Assembly: GCA_005406025.1 (NCBI GenBank)
Contig: BGZK01000011.1
Span: 1-64,000 of the forward strand
From: Eumeta japonica
Taxonomy: Eukaryota > Arthropoda > Insecta > Lepidoptera > Psychidae
Length of the DNA: 64,000 bases
Direction: 5' to 3'
Made by a program: the position numbers and the translations under genes. This document shows, piece by piece, positions 35,709 to 47,034 of the stretch (the stretch's first letter is position 1; the number at the start of each line of letters is the position of its first letter). Under the pieces are notes generated by a model, which saw only the letters and a list, made by a program, of their open reading frames with translations, did no database searches and had not been told where the DNA came from.

Positions 35709-38700
35709 GTAAGTGCCTTAAGCATTTCATGAATCAGTTGTGGTATGCATTTAAATTCTATTTTAAATAATATTTCAATGGTGTGAAATCTTAAATTGTT
35801 ACTTAGTACCTACTATTTTAATGAATGATGTATGTAAATGTATGTAGGCTCCTATCTACAGAGTAGGTTTTCTGCAAGAAGTTAAATCTTATAGATATTT
35901 TTTTTAAAGAACATTATTTATCCAAATACTTGTTGAATTTTCAATATCCATATTCAGTGATGCATTAAGACTCAAATTTTTAATAATATTGAGAAATATA
36001 TTTTGAGACATAAATTTTATTAATTATGTATTTATTTTTATTCTCATCTTTATTTTAAAATAAAAAATATTTTTTTTTAATGTGTCAAAATAATTCTATA
36101 CATCATACAAAAAACATTTTTTTAGAAAACTCATTTTGATTATTGTACATCTGTGTTGTAGATGGTTTCTATTTTTATTTTTTATTGTTATCTAACAGTA
36201 TAAAATACAAAATATACATATTCTTTGTTATCAATGTGGTGACATAATACTTGTGCAACTGGAAAAAAAATTAAGAGACATCCTAGACAGTAAAAAATTA
36301 TTTGATTGCTTTTCAGGTGCTTCCGGTACTAATCGGTGTTGGTTCAGCGGTAGTCCTTGTGGCAGTGTTAGGGAATTGTCTTTGGGGCAAAAAGCCAAAA
36401 GAAAGTAAAAAGAAGAAGGTGGTTACTTTGGTCGATCCAAATGTAAAATATCAATTGCCATTGATCGAAAGAGAAGAAATAAGTCATGACACCAGAAGAT
36501 TTAGATTTGGATTGCCTTCATCAGAACATATCTTGGGTAAGTATAATGTAATGAATTGTTAATAACAATAATTTATTTGTTGCAATGCTACAACATAGCT
36601 TCTGTAGAACTGTAGAAATGCCTAGATGTAATTGAAATAGATAGACGCCTAAAGTCCTGTTTACCAATTTTATTTTAAGAATTTTAATTTGTGATGTGTA
36701 ACAAATTAAATAGATCATTCATTAGTAGATGGCAAATGAAAAGTTTAATTGAGAGTGCATGAAGAATTTTAAAAATATATATTTTTTAATAATATGTACT
36801 GTTAAGATTAAAATTAAATCAGATTTGTGATTTTTTTGTTTTTTGATTGTATAAGACTATATGTTCAAGAGGAAGATATATCTTTCCTTCTATTTTTATG
36901 TAAATCTTAAACTCATCTATTTTTTCTTACTGGTTCTTAATCAATGTATATTCGTGACCATGTTTAAAAATTTAAAAATCATAATTACGACATAAGAAAC
37001 GTGTGTCATGATGATAAGATTATGATGATTCAACTCTGATGTGTTCACTTTAACTACAGACTTTAAGATTAGAAGGTCAGAGCATTACTCAGCAAAGGCT
37101 GAAGCAATGCATGGCAGGAGGTTATGTTTGTAGTAAATTTAATTTACACAATGTCAATATAAATTTAGTAAGACTATAGCACAATGACAGTCTGTAGACT
37201 TACCTCGGATGTGGTGATGTGTTCTCTAGCTTATTTGTCTTACAGTTGCTTAACAGAGCCCCCGCCTGATAGAGTCCGATCTCTATGATGATACATCTAT
37301 ACATATGTAATGAAAATATGTTGTCTTTGTTCGCCAATCACGTAAAAACTACTAAACGTATAGACATGGGACTGGGACCATTCGATGCGGAATGATTTGT
37401 AGATGGTTCTAGGCTATTCATTTTTCTAATTCCGTAAATCCTTCACCATTTTATTTATAAATAAAAATTACCCAGCGAAGCGGGCGGGACAGCTAGTATT
37501 CATATACATAGTAAATCACTAATTACTATTCATACACAAATTCTTGTGGACAAATCAATAATTAAATAAAATTTTTATAAACTTTCATGGTAACTCCAAT
37601 AAGGTAATCATAAACAACACCTCAGAATTACAAAATTACAAAAATTGTCACATTAATCAATCCACAATTTTCAAATACCGTAATTTATATTTTGATCGTT
37701 ATAATGTAAAGATTTGTTTTTATGTTAAATATTAAATTTGCCTACTATCTAACTTCACCATAAATATTCACGTGATATTTTCACAAATTAATATCTCTTT
37801 TTATTCCACATTTCCGTACTTACTTATTCTTTTTGTACATATGAAACTTTAAAGATTATAGCTATTCAAATTAAGCAAACAAATTAATTAGTAATAAAAA
37901 TATTTTATCCTTACATTACAGGATTACCTATCGGCCAGCACATACATATATCTGCTAAGATCGGTGATGATTTGGTTATTCGATCTTACACACCAGTCTC
38001 GAGTGATGACGACAAAGGTTATGTTGATTTGGTTATCAAGGTATGTTGGATTGTCAGCGTGTAAAATAATTATAAACTCATTAGCTTAAGTGGTATTTTA
38101 TCTAATGGCTTTAATTTGTTTAGAATTCTATATTGTGCACTGTTATCAGATTTTAGGACCAAGTAATATACCACTAGTTTTTGTACATGCTAGAGATACG
38201 AGTCAATGTTATTTTTTTAGTAAGACCTGGTAGTAATGTAAGCAACTTATAATTTTACATTACTACCAAATTGTCGTTTTTTGGCATTATTAAGGAATAC
38301 GATTCCTCTTCCAATATAATTAAAAATTATAAATAAAATAGAAAAATAAATATATGTTTTCTCAGAATCCAATAAAATTATGTCTACACAAACAGTGCTA
38401 ATACCATAAAGGTCACAGAGCTCTGACGTTATACTCACAAAGTGTGTAGTGTGAATAAATAGTGTTCTCTGTTCTGAACAATCATTGAATGCTTTACCAA
38501 AGCAAAGATTACATTTCTGATGTCATACTTACAATGCCTAGAACTGGCCATCAGGAAGTATTTAGTATATCTAGATTCTGCATCAAGTCTTTAAGAAACA
38601 AATTAACTGAACCATTTTTTTTTGTGATTCAGTGTTTAATGTTTATCAAATTTTAACCAATCATCTTCAGTATAATTCACCTTTTATTCTTGAAGCAAAT

Positions 38701-41171
38701 ACAATACTCAATAAGACATATTCCAACAGTTTCCATAAATAATAACTTAACAATAAATATTAAAATCCATTATATTCTATACCAGACACATATTTTATTA
38801 ATTACACCCGAATATTGATCTTTTTATTTTAGGTTTACTTTAAAAATGTCCATCCACGATTCCCGGATGGTGGTAAAATGTCTCAACATCTAGAGAGTCT
38901 AAAGCTCGGAGATATCATTGATGTTCGTGGCCCATCTGGAAGGCTGCAATACACTGGAAATGGTACATTCCTCATCAAGAAGATGAGGAAAGATCCCCCA
39001 GTCAAAGTTGTGGCTAAGAAACTTAACATGATTGCCGGTGTGTATACTGTTGGTGCTCTTGTAGCTTAGGAACAAATCTTTATAATAAATGTAGATACAT
39101 TAACAATGCTTAAGCAAGTATAGCTTCTTTAATATGTCCCACTTCTGTATTTGAATAAAAAAAGAGTATAAGGATTCCATGTAAGTTCTAAGAATTTTCT
39201 TAATGTCTCTCTTTTGTTAAGTAGGTACTATCTATCTTTAAATTTAACACTGAACTTACTAGGGGTAGTTTAAATGAAAAATTAAATTACATCACAAAAT
39301 TAACTAGGGGTCTTCTAAATTAAAAACTAGCTAGAATAATCTGATTTAATCTGTTATATTTAAGTCTATTCAAACATTAAACTTTCATGTCATTCAGAAT
39401 CATCAGATTATATTCTGGAAAGACTTGTTCTTTAGCTGAATGTATTACATATCTGAAATTATTAGCCATTCTAACTCCATTAATTCCATGGCCACATGAT
39501 ATTTTCAGCAAACTATTAAAAAATTGTCATGCTCTGTAAAACAAATTAATCACAGTAAGCAATGATACAGCCGTAAGCTAGATGTATCATAGGTCCGATT
39601 ACATCTGACGTTTGGGTCAGATAAAACTTTTACGTGTGAGACATTTCATAGATCTTTACTATTAAAACCATAGTCATACTTTGGATGCTGTTGTACTCCT
39701 ATATACTGCACTTCTTTGTTCACAAATACTTTTCAATCCCAATATGGCGTTGGTTGTCCTAGCTAATATCTTCTACAGAAAATTGCTTGTAAAAGTTAGA
39801 CATAATATTTGATCTAACAAATCGCCTTTAATGTACTTGTAGAATTATCTTAATTTTATCATTTTAGTGTTCTCTCATTATATCTGCATCTTCATGCTTG
39901 ATTGTCATTAAAGTTTAAAGTGCTTAGAAATTTAATGCAAACTTATAAAAATAATAAGTGTTATTTAACTTACTTTAGTATCTCTACTTGCATGTTTTTC
40001 TTATTATTCCAACAATTGAATCAAAAAATATATGTACGTGTTACAATGAATCATTTTATGCTGTAATGTTTTGGCTTACGTAAATTTCGATTTTTCTTAA
40101 GATTTTCTAAATTTTTGTACAGCTAATTTTTATTTTTATTTTCACCGTTTTTTCTTTTGAACAAAAATTAAAACTTTTGTAAATTTAAATTTGTATAGAC
40201 AAATCATGTATTGCCATTTTCTCTGCAATAATACAATTGACGTATACTATAAATCTCAGGTGGAACTGGTATAACTCCAATGCTTCAATTGGTAAGGCAT
40301 ATCTGTAAAGATACAAGTGATAACACAGAACTTAGACTACTGTTCGGTAACCAGACAGAACAGGACATATTATGTCGAACCGAACTGGAGACAGCAGAAA
40401 AGGAGCATCCTCAACAGTTCAAACTATGGTATACTATCGACAGGCCCACTGAAGGTAATTTTATATGCTTAAATGTATTACGATTGTGATGTATTTGGTA
40501 GGTAATCATAATGAAAATACTTAAGTTATAAGTGTCTTCAGAACTAACTTTTATAATAGGTAGCCTAGAAATAATATGTAGAAGTAATATGAGAGCTGAG
40601 ACTTGTTTTGTTTTCATAATTTAATTTTGTCATTAGACGTTGAGCCAACAAAACTATGTCAATAGCTTTCTAAAAATCAATTTAATGTAGCATACAAGGA
40701 TGCAGTATTGAAGTTGTGATGTTTGAAATAATAAATAACACAATATTTTACTAAACCCAGGTGTAAAGGTAGTTGGCCAGCTTATTTCTTACACCAAAAA
40801 ATGTAGGTATTCATTAATCATTTTTTTTTTTTATATATTATACAACGACCTTACTAATTACAGAGTTACCATTTAGATATATTTGTGTATCAATATTGTG
40901 TCAGTTATGTAAATTTTTTAGAGCTAAAATATGGTTGACCAAGAATAGTATGTATAAGTGTTGAAAATCATACAAAGCATAAAAAAATTTATTGTTTACA
41001 GGATGGAAATACAGTAGTGGATTTATTAATGATGATATGGTTAAAAACAATATGTTTGCTCCAGCTGATGATGTACTAGTATTGCTGTGTGGCCCCCCGC
41101 CTATGATTACTGCATGCACTGCAGTCCTGGACTCTCTGGGCTATAAAGAAGATATGCGATTTGCTTATTGA
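35658..41171 (+). CDS. Cyb5r: NADH-cytochrome b5 reductase
   Basis: FAD enzyme that passes electrons from NADH to cytochrome b5 for lipid desaturation, elongation and related reductions, anchored in the ER or outer mitochondrial membrane. Six exons (35658-35708, 36317-36536, 37922-38040, 38833-39037, 40260-40454, 41002-41171) join in phase to 960 bp, 319 residues plus stop, normal for the membrane-bound form. A hydrophobic anchor at about residues 19-40 is followed by a Lys-rich linker. FAD motifs are RSYTPVSS at 111-118 (usually RPYTPVS) and GGKMSQHL at 143-150. NADH motifs are GGTGITPM at 199-206 and CGPPPM at 293-298. The C-terminus RFAY matches the family's ending. All introns are GT-AG. 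A Helitron-like repeat sits in intron 2 and another in the probable 3' UTR. Confidence 0.96.
35709..36316 (+). other. Reductase intron 1
   Basis: 608-bp GT-AG intron of plain AT-rich sequence; nothing else seen. Confidence 0.8.
36317..36536 (+). CDS. Cyb5r: Reductase exon 2
   Basis: Acceptor TTTTCAG before 36317 and donor GTAAGT at 36537. Encodes the membrane anchor ([19 protein letters not shown]), a basic linker and the start of the FAD domain: [13 protein letters not shown], then [12 protein letters not shown]. Confidence 0.95.
36537..37921 (+). other. Reductase intron 2
   Basis: 1,385-bp GT-AG intron. It carries the Helitron-like element at 37296-37496; the rest is plain AT-rich sequence. 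Confidence 0.85.
37296..37496 (+). mobile_element. Non-autonomous Helitron-like element, copy H1
   Basis: 201 bp starting TCTATACAT after A and ending GGGACAGCTAG before T. It is almost identical to H2 at 41334-41533, sharing for example GTTCGCCAATCACGTAAAAA and CATGGGACTGGGACCATTCG. The A|TC...CTAG|T ends and a GC-rich subterminal stem (CCCAGCGAAGCGGG) fit a Helitron. Confidence 0.75.
37922..38040 (+). CDS. Cyb5r: Reductase exon 3
   Basis: Acceptor TACAG before 37922 and donor GTATGT at 38041. Encodes [20 protein letters not shown], then [19 protein letters not shown] with the flavin-binding motif. Confidence 0.95.
38041..38832 (+). other. Reductase intron 3
   Basis: 792-bp GT-AG intron. 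The bases around 38228-38268 contain a short inverted repeat (GGTAGTAATGTAA and its complement). Nothing else is seen. Confidence 0.75.
38833..39037 (+). CDS. Cyb5r: Reductase exon 4
   Basis: Acceptor TTTTAG before 38833 and donor GTGTGT at 39038. Encodes [20 protein letters not shown], then [19 protein letters not shown] and the linker to the NADH domain. Confidence 0.95.
39038..40259 (+). other. Reductase intron 4
   Basis: 1,222-bp GT-AG intron with no recognised element. Confidence 0.75.
40260..40454 (+). CDS. Cyb5r: Reductase exon 5
   Basis: Acceptor CTCAG before 40260 and donor GTAATT at 40455. Encodes [26 protein letters not shown] and [13 protein letters not shown] of the NADH-binding domain. 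Confidence 0.96.
40455..41001 (+). other. Reductase intron 5
   Basis: 547-bp GT-AG intron with no recognised element. Confidence 0.75.
41002..41171 (+). CDS. Cyb5r: Reductase exon 6, stop
   Basis: Acceptor TTTACAG before 41002; stop TGA at 41169-41171. Encodes [21 protein letters not shown] and the C-terminus KEDMRFAY. Confidence 0.96.
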
Positions 41172-41333
41172 GATTAATCAGTCAATACAGAAGGATTTTT
41201 TTATCAAAGTTTAATATTATGACTACTAAACAAAAACGGATATATTTTTAACACTTATTTAGCTTATCATATAGCCAATCATACAGACCATCATATTGAA
41301 ATTTTATAAATGTTGTTCTACTTTTAATATCTA

Positions 41334-41533
41334 TCTATACATTATAATGAAAATAGGTTGTCTTTGTTCGCCAATCACGTAAAAACTACTAAGCATATAG
41401 ACATGGGACTGGGACCATTCGATGCGGAATGATTTGTAGATGGTTCTAGGCTACTCATTTTTCGAATTCCGTAAATCCTTCGCTATTTTATTCATAAATA
41501 AAAATTACCTAGCGAAGCGGGCGGGACAGCTAG
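41334..41533 (+). mobile_element. Non-autonomous Helitron-like element, copy H2
   Basis: 200 bp with the same ends and sequence as H1, differing by only a few bases over 200. It lies 163 bp after the reductase stop and before its best polyadenylation signal, so it is probably part of the 3' UTR. Confidence 0.75.
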
Positions 41534-41683
41534 TTATTATATAAAATGACCATTGTAACTTGTAGCATAAATATTGTTTTTGACATAATGTCAGGTTTTT
41601 TTGCAAAATCTGAAAATGTATTTTATCGGGAAATAGGACATATTTAAAAGCTTAATGGTTGTTATTCATATTAATACATGTTT

Positions 41684-41689
41684 AATAAA
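41684..41689 (+). promoter_or_regulatory. Likely polyadenylation signal of the reductase
   Basis: AATAAA followed about 25 bases later by a GT-rich stretch (GGGTTCTGTATGTTTTG), the usual arrangement for cleavage and polyadenylation. It would give a 3' UTR of about 0.5 kb. Confidence 0.55.
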
Positions 41690-44639
41690 AACCATTTCAC
41701 ACTATGGGTTCTGTATGTTTTGCTAAAATAATATTGTAATTGTTATATTTTTTTTTTTCATAAAATATCTCTTGTTCTATGAAACATGAAACAATGCAAC
41801 AATGTTTCATTGTTTTTTCTTGTAAATTTTGGTTTGGATATCACACTTCAATGATCAGTAGTATTCTGCCGTCATACTGGTGTTTCATCTAGTTTAGTAG
41901 CATTTTTCCATCTCCCTTATGTCTCGATTGAATCCTGTCAGGATTCTGTCCCTAATTCATTAACACGATCACCATGAAATTTTAAAATATTGAATATGAT
42001 AGTGCAAAAATGAAGTTTAATGTTGATATTGTAGCTGGACTTTTGAAATTTGTTTTTGTATTTTTTATAATAATCTTGTAGTCTGGTCTTAGCTGTTTAA
42101 CACAAATGGTGCGCACTTTATGCCGTATAATTTTTATTTATTAAATCTGTTGCATTGTTTCATTGTTTTGCTGTACTGAAACTACTGCGAATAGAAAAAA
42201 ATGTTTGCACCATTAACATATTTCCAAGTGGGATTTTATATAAAATCAATTATTTGGAGAATTTTCTTGTCAGTTCTTATATTTCCGATTCGGTAGTAAA
42301 TAAACTGGTTTTGCTTCCAAATAGGATATGTAAAGACCTTATTTGAAACAAATATGATTTCTTTCTTTAAATCTGTAATGTAATTACAGTTTGTGTTCAG
42401 CCATTTTATTTACTTTTAGCTATTATTTATTTCTCATCCATCGGATGTATTCATTTATCGACCTTTTATTTACATCAGGAATTCTAGCCTTTTGATAATA
42501 TTCATAACTTTTAGTTCCTTTTTTATTTTGAAAAATAAAATAGTAAGGTTTTCACAGGATTATGGAGATGAAAAGGTGTCCAAAGTGCTTCAATGTCCAA
42601 AACGTGCATTGACTTTTTTCAACAGATGCAGTTTCAAAAGAAAACTACAACGAAACAAAATTATATCTATAATTTATCTTCATATCGGTTTTGTAAAGAC
42701 CGACATGACTAATCGAATAAATGGTTTTAGTTCTGAAGGCAGTGGCCGTGGATTTTGTTTTTGAGCCCTAGATGCACTCGTACTCTCTCTAGAACTTTTT
42801 TGTGCACCATGATCGTAACAGAGTGAATTGGGCCAGCAATCAAGAATTATTATATCCATTTCGATGGTGCACTACAATAAACAGTATCTTGTGCATTTTA
42901 AGTCAGTGCTAGATTATTCTATCACTGTTAAGTTAGTAAATAATTTATAACAATAGTTTCACTAAATAAAATATAATTATTAGAGTGCATTTAATGAATA
43001 CAGTATATGTACCATTATCAGATAACATTTTGGCATGTACATAATTAATATTCACTTTGGTGAATTCATTAATGAGAAATCGATTCAAACTAATAATTTA
43101 ATTTTTTCGAAAGATATGCTTGACTTTGTTCAGTCTACATACAAAGTGATCATTATTTTAATTATCATGTTAATAGTACTTTTAATTGTTTCATAAGAAA
43201 TTTGTTTGCTGTACACCGCTCGACCACAAGCAATTTGTTCTGTTCTTGATACTTATTTGTATGGTGTATTATTCCTGTTTGTCTTTTTACCTTTTTATTC
43301 GCAAGTACTTTAAGACAGTTTTGTGTGGCCGAGAGTCTATCGGTGTTTTGTCAAATCACGCTGCTGGGCCACAAAAAGTTGCTAGAAAATGTTGAAAATT
43401 CTATTCACTTATTATTTTTTTAATACAGTAAGACTGACACTTCAGGTGCAGTGTTGCCTTATAATAAAAAAATAACCTTTTAGGGTGCCGATAATAAAAT
43501 AATACAAAAAGTTACACAAAGGATTTTACGAAATCGTTGTTAAACAGAATTGAAATGAAATTAAACAATTTTTTTTTTTGTATAAATATCCTTCAATATT
43601 TACATGATATTATTGTGAAATTAAAAGAAAGTGGAATAATATTTTATACATGTATTATTATTTTTTAGGGGCGTCGCGCTTATTGATAATAAAAAAACAC
43701 CTTTTTCATTATATATTCTACCGAAATTTGCCAAATGGGGTTGCAAAAGCAGCTTTGTTTCTTCTCGCGGTGCCCCTGTTTGTTATGGTTTTTATAATAC
43801 TAAATCTTATACTTTGTGTTTAATGTAGTTGAGTAATTTGTAGTATGGATTGTTGCTGGTTATAAAGTTATTTAGTGGATTTTGTGTAGCCTTAAGTTAG
43901 AATTTTGAGAAATAAAATAAGCTTTCATTATTTTATTACTTATTTGTGTATATTTTTAACATCCTGTTAAGAATTTTATTATCTTTCTTTAAAGCTGTAA
44001 ATTATTTTTTAATCAGTTTTTCTATAATTGAAATCTCAATAAATATCAAAATTTTAGCTTCATATAAAAAGCGACTGAAGAATTTAAATATTGTCTGTAT
44101 GCGTGCGTACAATTGTTAATTTCGTTAACTCATTTGTACAAGCGTAAGTGGAAGTGAGGGGAATGAAATTATAGATTTTTCATTGCTCTCATTAGGAGAA
44201 AAAAATGTAAGTGGAAATTTCGGAGTTTAAACACATGGAAGGAAAAAAAAAATTATTTTTAGCTCAAGGACCGCGAAAGGAATTGTGCTATCATTTTATG
44301 CTCAAAGGTTTCAAAATAACATCATAAAATCCTGACTCGGGTCAATCATATTCCCAATGTTGACACGGAAAACACATCATTTATTCCAGAATAAAGAAAT
44401 AAATTTAGACTTAACACAATATAAAATATCTATGATATACTATGATTAAAATTGTATTAGTTTCTTAATCTATAAGTTGTGGCTTTTAACACAATTATGT
44501 GTTAGTACAATGTAATTATTATATTTGTGGAATGAAAAATAGATGCAAGATAATTTGATAGAATGGGTGTGGTTTGAAAGTTGTACTGACTAGAGTAGAA
44601 AAGAGTAGTGTCGCGGTGGTTTGTCATAGCCCGTTATGT
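41690..44639. other. Intergenic stretch, nothing recognised
   Basis: AT-rich, with many short frames (42155-42346, 42492-42764, 43186-43395) that lack family motifs. Possible alternative AATAAA signals for the reductase occur, for example near 43911. Confidence 0.5.
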
Positions 44640-46330
44640 AATAAAATAAACTGATACTCGAACGTCAGGACCTGGTTCTAATTTAGCTTCCAAGATTGTC
44701 CCATAAATTCTAAATCGGCAAGTTAAATAAATACTTACAAAAATAATATTAATGCCTTAAATTACATACTCAATTCTGCTTAATCAAGTCATAGTCCGCC
44801 GATCTAATGAAATTTGAATTCCGAGAACCGTGACAACCGGAATTATTTTAAAACAATTAGAACTATTTTAGGAATGCGTATTTCGATGATGCAGAGGTGT
44901 AACCCGATTTGTACGCCGATTACCAGGATAATATAAAACGGGACCAAATGTTTATTTTATTAGTAATTTAAAATTGCGTGATCATATTGTAGCCTGCCGG
45001 TGTAATGCAATTTAGATTTCGAGCACCTGGACAAACTAAATGAATTTAATATAACGCACCAATATCACACAGTTCGGATGCCGACTACAGGGATAGCATA
45101 AAACTGTGATATACATCATATAAATAACGTGAAATTGAGAAATCTCATCACAGACCGCCGCTGTAAGACAAATCTGATTCTAAAGACTAGGACAGCATAA
45201 AGTAGTACATAAAATTTATACCATAGTACTAACTTAATATTGTTGAATTAGATTATAACCCGCCGATCTAAGACAATTCGTATCTTGAGTGCCAGGATAA
45301 CTAAAAGCAGTAATGACGTTACTTTTATAATAAATTTGATGTGTCGTATTTTGATAATAATAAAGCGCTTATTATAGAAAATTCGAATGCAGACTTATAG
45401 GACAACAAAGCATTTCATTAATACACATTTATATTATAATAATGACGTAAAGATTACCAAGATTAGTATGGCGAATACCAGGACCAGAACATATAACAAG
45501 TACCAAACATTTATTTTATAACTATTTTAAAATAAGTATCATATTGTAGCTCCTCGATGTAATACGAATCTAATTCTGAGCACGAAGGCGACATGTTATT
45601 TTACTGCCGATCTTACACAATTCAAGTACCAAAAGAATAAAGAACAGTAAAAACGTTTATTTTCTAACTAGGGGCCGTCATATTACGTCATTCTAAATTA
45701 GGGGAGGTTGGTCTGCGGATGACGGTAAATGATGGAAGAAGGGGGGGGTTTCGAAATTGACGTCATTCTTGTGATACCAGTTACTCGAAAATGTACAATA
45801 ATATATTGTACTCGAGCCAAAATGAATATGGGGAGGATACGGAGATATTACCCGTGACCCAGGATTAGCAAGAATGGGTGAAAACTCCGTGGGAGCTATC
45901 CAAAGGAAACTAAATATATGTATAGAATAGGGAAGAATAATATTATTATATTAATGAACATTGCCAAAGTACATGATAATAAAAAAGATGATTCTAACAA
46001 AACGTTTTAATGTTACCCTATTTTTTTCGAATCCGCAAATGTTTTAATTTTGTCAAACTGGAAATGACGTCAGTTTCGCTTGAGGGGGGGGAGTCATTAG
46101 GAAATGACGATAGGATGATTGAAGGGGGGGGGTCGAAAATCAGCAAAAATCGATGACGTAATATATGGACGGCCCCCTAGCTAATGTATCGATTTGGTAA
46201 TACGTACCTACTTAATTTAACAAAATTGTGATTCCGAGCACCAGAACTATAAATTAGTAAAAAAAAATATACCGTATAATTTAAATAATATTACGTAAGC
46301 AGAACCAGTTATTTAATACATTTTGGATGT
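44640..46330. repeat. Diverged tandem-like repeat array
   Basis: A motif cycle recurs roughly every 80-110 bp: CCGCCGATCTAA (44796-44807 and 45260-45271, with variants near 44993, 45154 and 45600), then an AATTYGAATTC-like block, then GAGCACCAGGAC variants (about 44822, 45016, 45285, 45474, 45576 and 46228), then ATAAAACAGT and ACCAAAYRTTTATTTTAT (about 44944 and 45506). About ten degenerate units are visible, interrupted by the MITE at 45671-46176. There is no coding potential. Boundaries are approximate and I do not recognise the family. Confidence 0.6.
45671..46176. mobile_element. 506-bp MITE with GGGGCCGTC termini
   Basis: Terminal inverted repeats: the left end reads GGGGCCGTCATATTACGTCA, the right end (reverse complement) GGGGCCGTCCATATATTACG. 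They are flanked by a 3-bp direct repeat CTA (45668-45670 and 46177-46179). Runs of seven to eight G appear just inside both ends. No frame is preserved. A 3-bp duplication with GGG-rich ends would fit a PIF/Harbinger-type MITE, but the class is inferred. It splits one unit of the surrounding array. Confidence 0.88.
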
Positions 46331-46745
46331 GTAATTCGCAAACGTGTATCAACTCCAGTCGGGTGGCAACAGAACTGTATCCTGACCCAGTTTCTGAAAA
46401 CATCACGACGGTCACTAAAGTGTATTTGTGAGACAGAAATGTGTATACAGACAGAAATTTTACTTTGTAAGCATTGTGTTAGATCGGAAGGCTATAATCC
46501 GACCACGCAACATTAGATCATAAATATAATAAAAGTTTTGCACGGAGTACTTTATGATGTCTTGGTACATCGAACTCGAATTGGGTTACATCGCTGCGAT
46601 GTTATAAAAATACGGTACATTCACTAATTTAGTCATATAATAAATGTTTGACCTACTTCTTGTTCTGGTACACGTAATCCAAATTTTGTCGTCAGCCAGG
46701 TTGTAATAATAAAGAAATAATTACGTGTGTAAATTTATGAGTATC
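46331..46745. other. Spacer between the repeat array and the Gr-A 3' end
   Basis: No gene seen. It may contain further, more decayed array units. Confidence 0.4.
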
Positions 46746-46751
46746 TTTATT
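46746..46751 (-). promoter_or_regulatory. Likely polyadenylation signal of Gr-A
   Basis: AATAAA on the minus strand (GTATGAATAAAGATAC), 120 bp after the Gr-A stop codon. Confidence 0.6.
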
Positions 46752-46870
46752 CATACATATAGTTGCAATTTTTAATTTGTTTACATAGATCATATTTTTT
46801 CCTTTGAATGACGTAAATGGTAATTGAAAAACGATTCCTAAAACTCAAATGGAAAATAATAGAAATTGTT

Positions 46871-47034
46871 TCACAACAACGTGAACTGCATGAGAAGCAA
46901 CACGTATGTGGTGATTAGGCCGACGATTTTAAGAGGGAGGCGCTTGTCCAGCGCGAACATGTCGTAGACCGAGAATCGTGACGCCGCCGCTTCCAGCACA
47001 GTCAGCAGCCGCTTGGCGGTCACGTGTAACGGAC
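46871..47034 (-). CDS. Gr-A exon 4, stop
   Basis: 164 bp; acceptor TTTCAG; stop TGA at 46871-46873. Encodes PLHVTAKRLLTVLEAAASRF, SVYDMFALDKRLPLKIVGL and the TYVLLLMQF motif. Confidence 0.94.
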
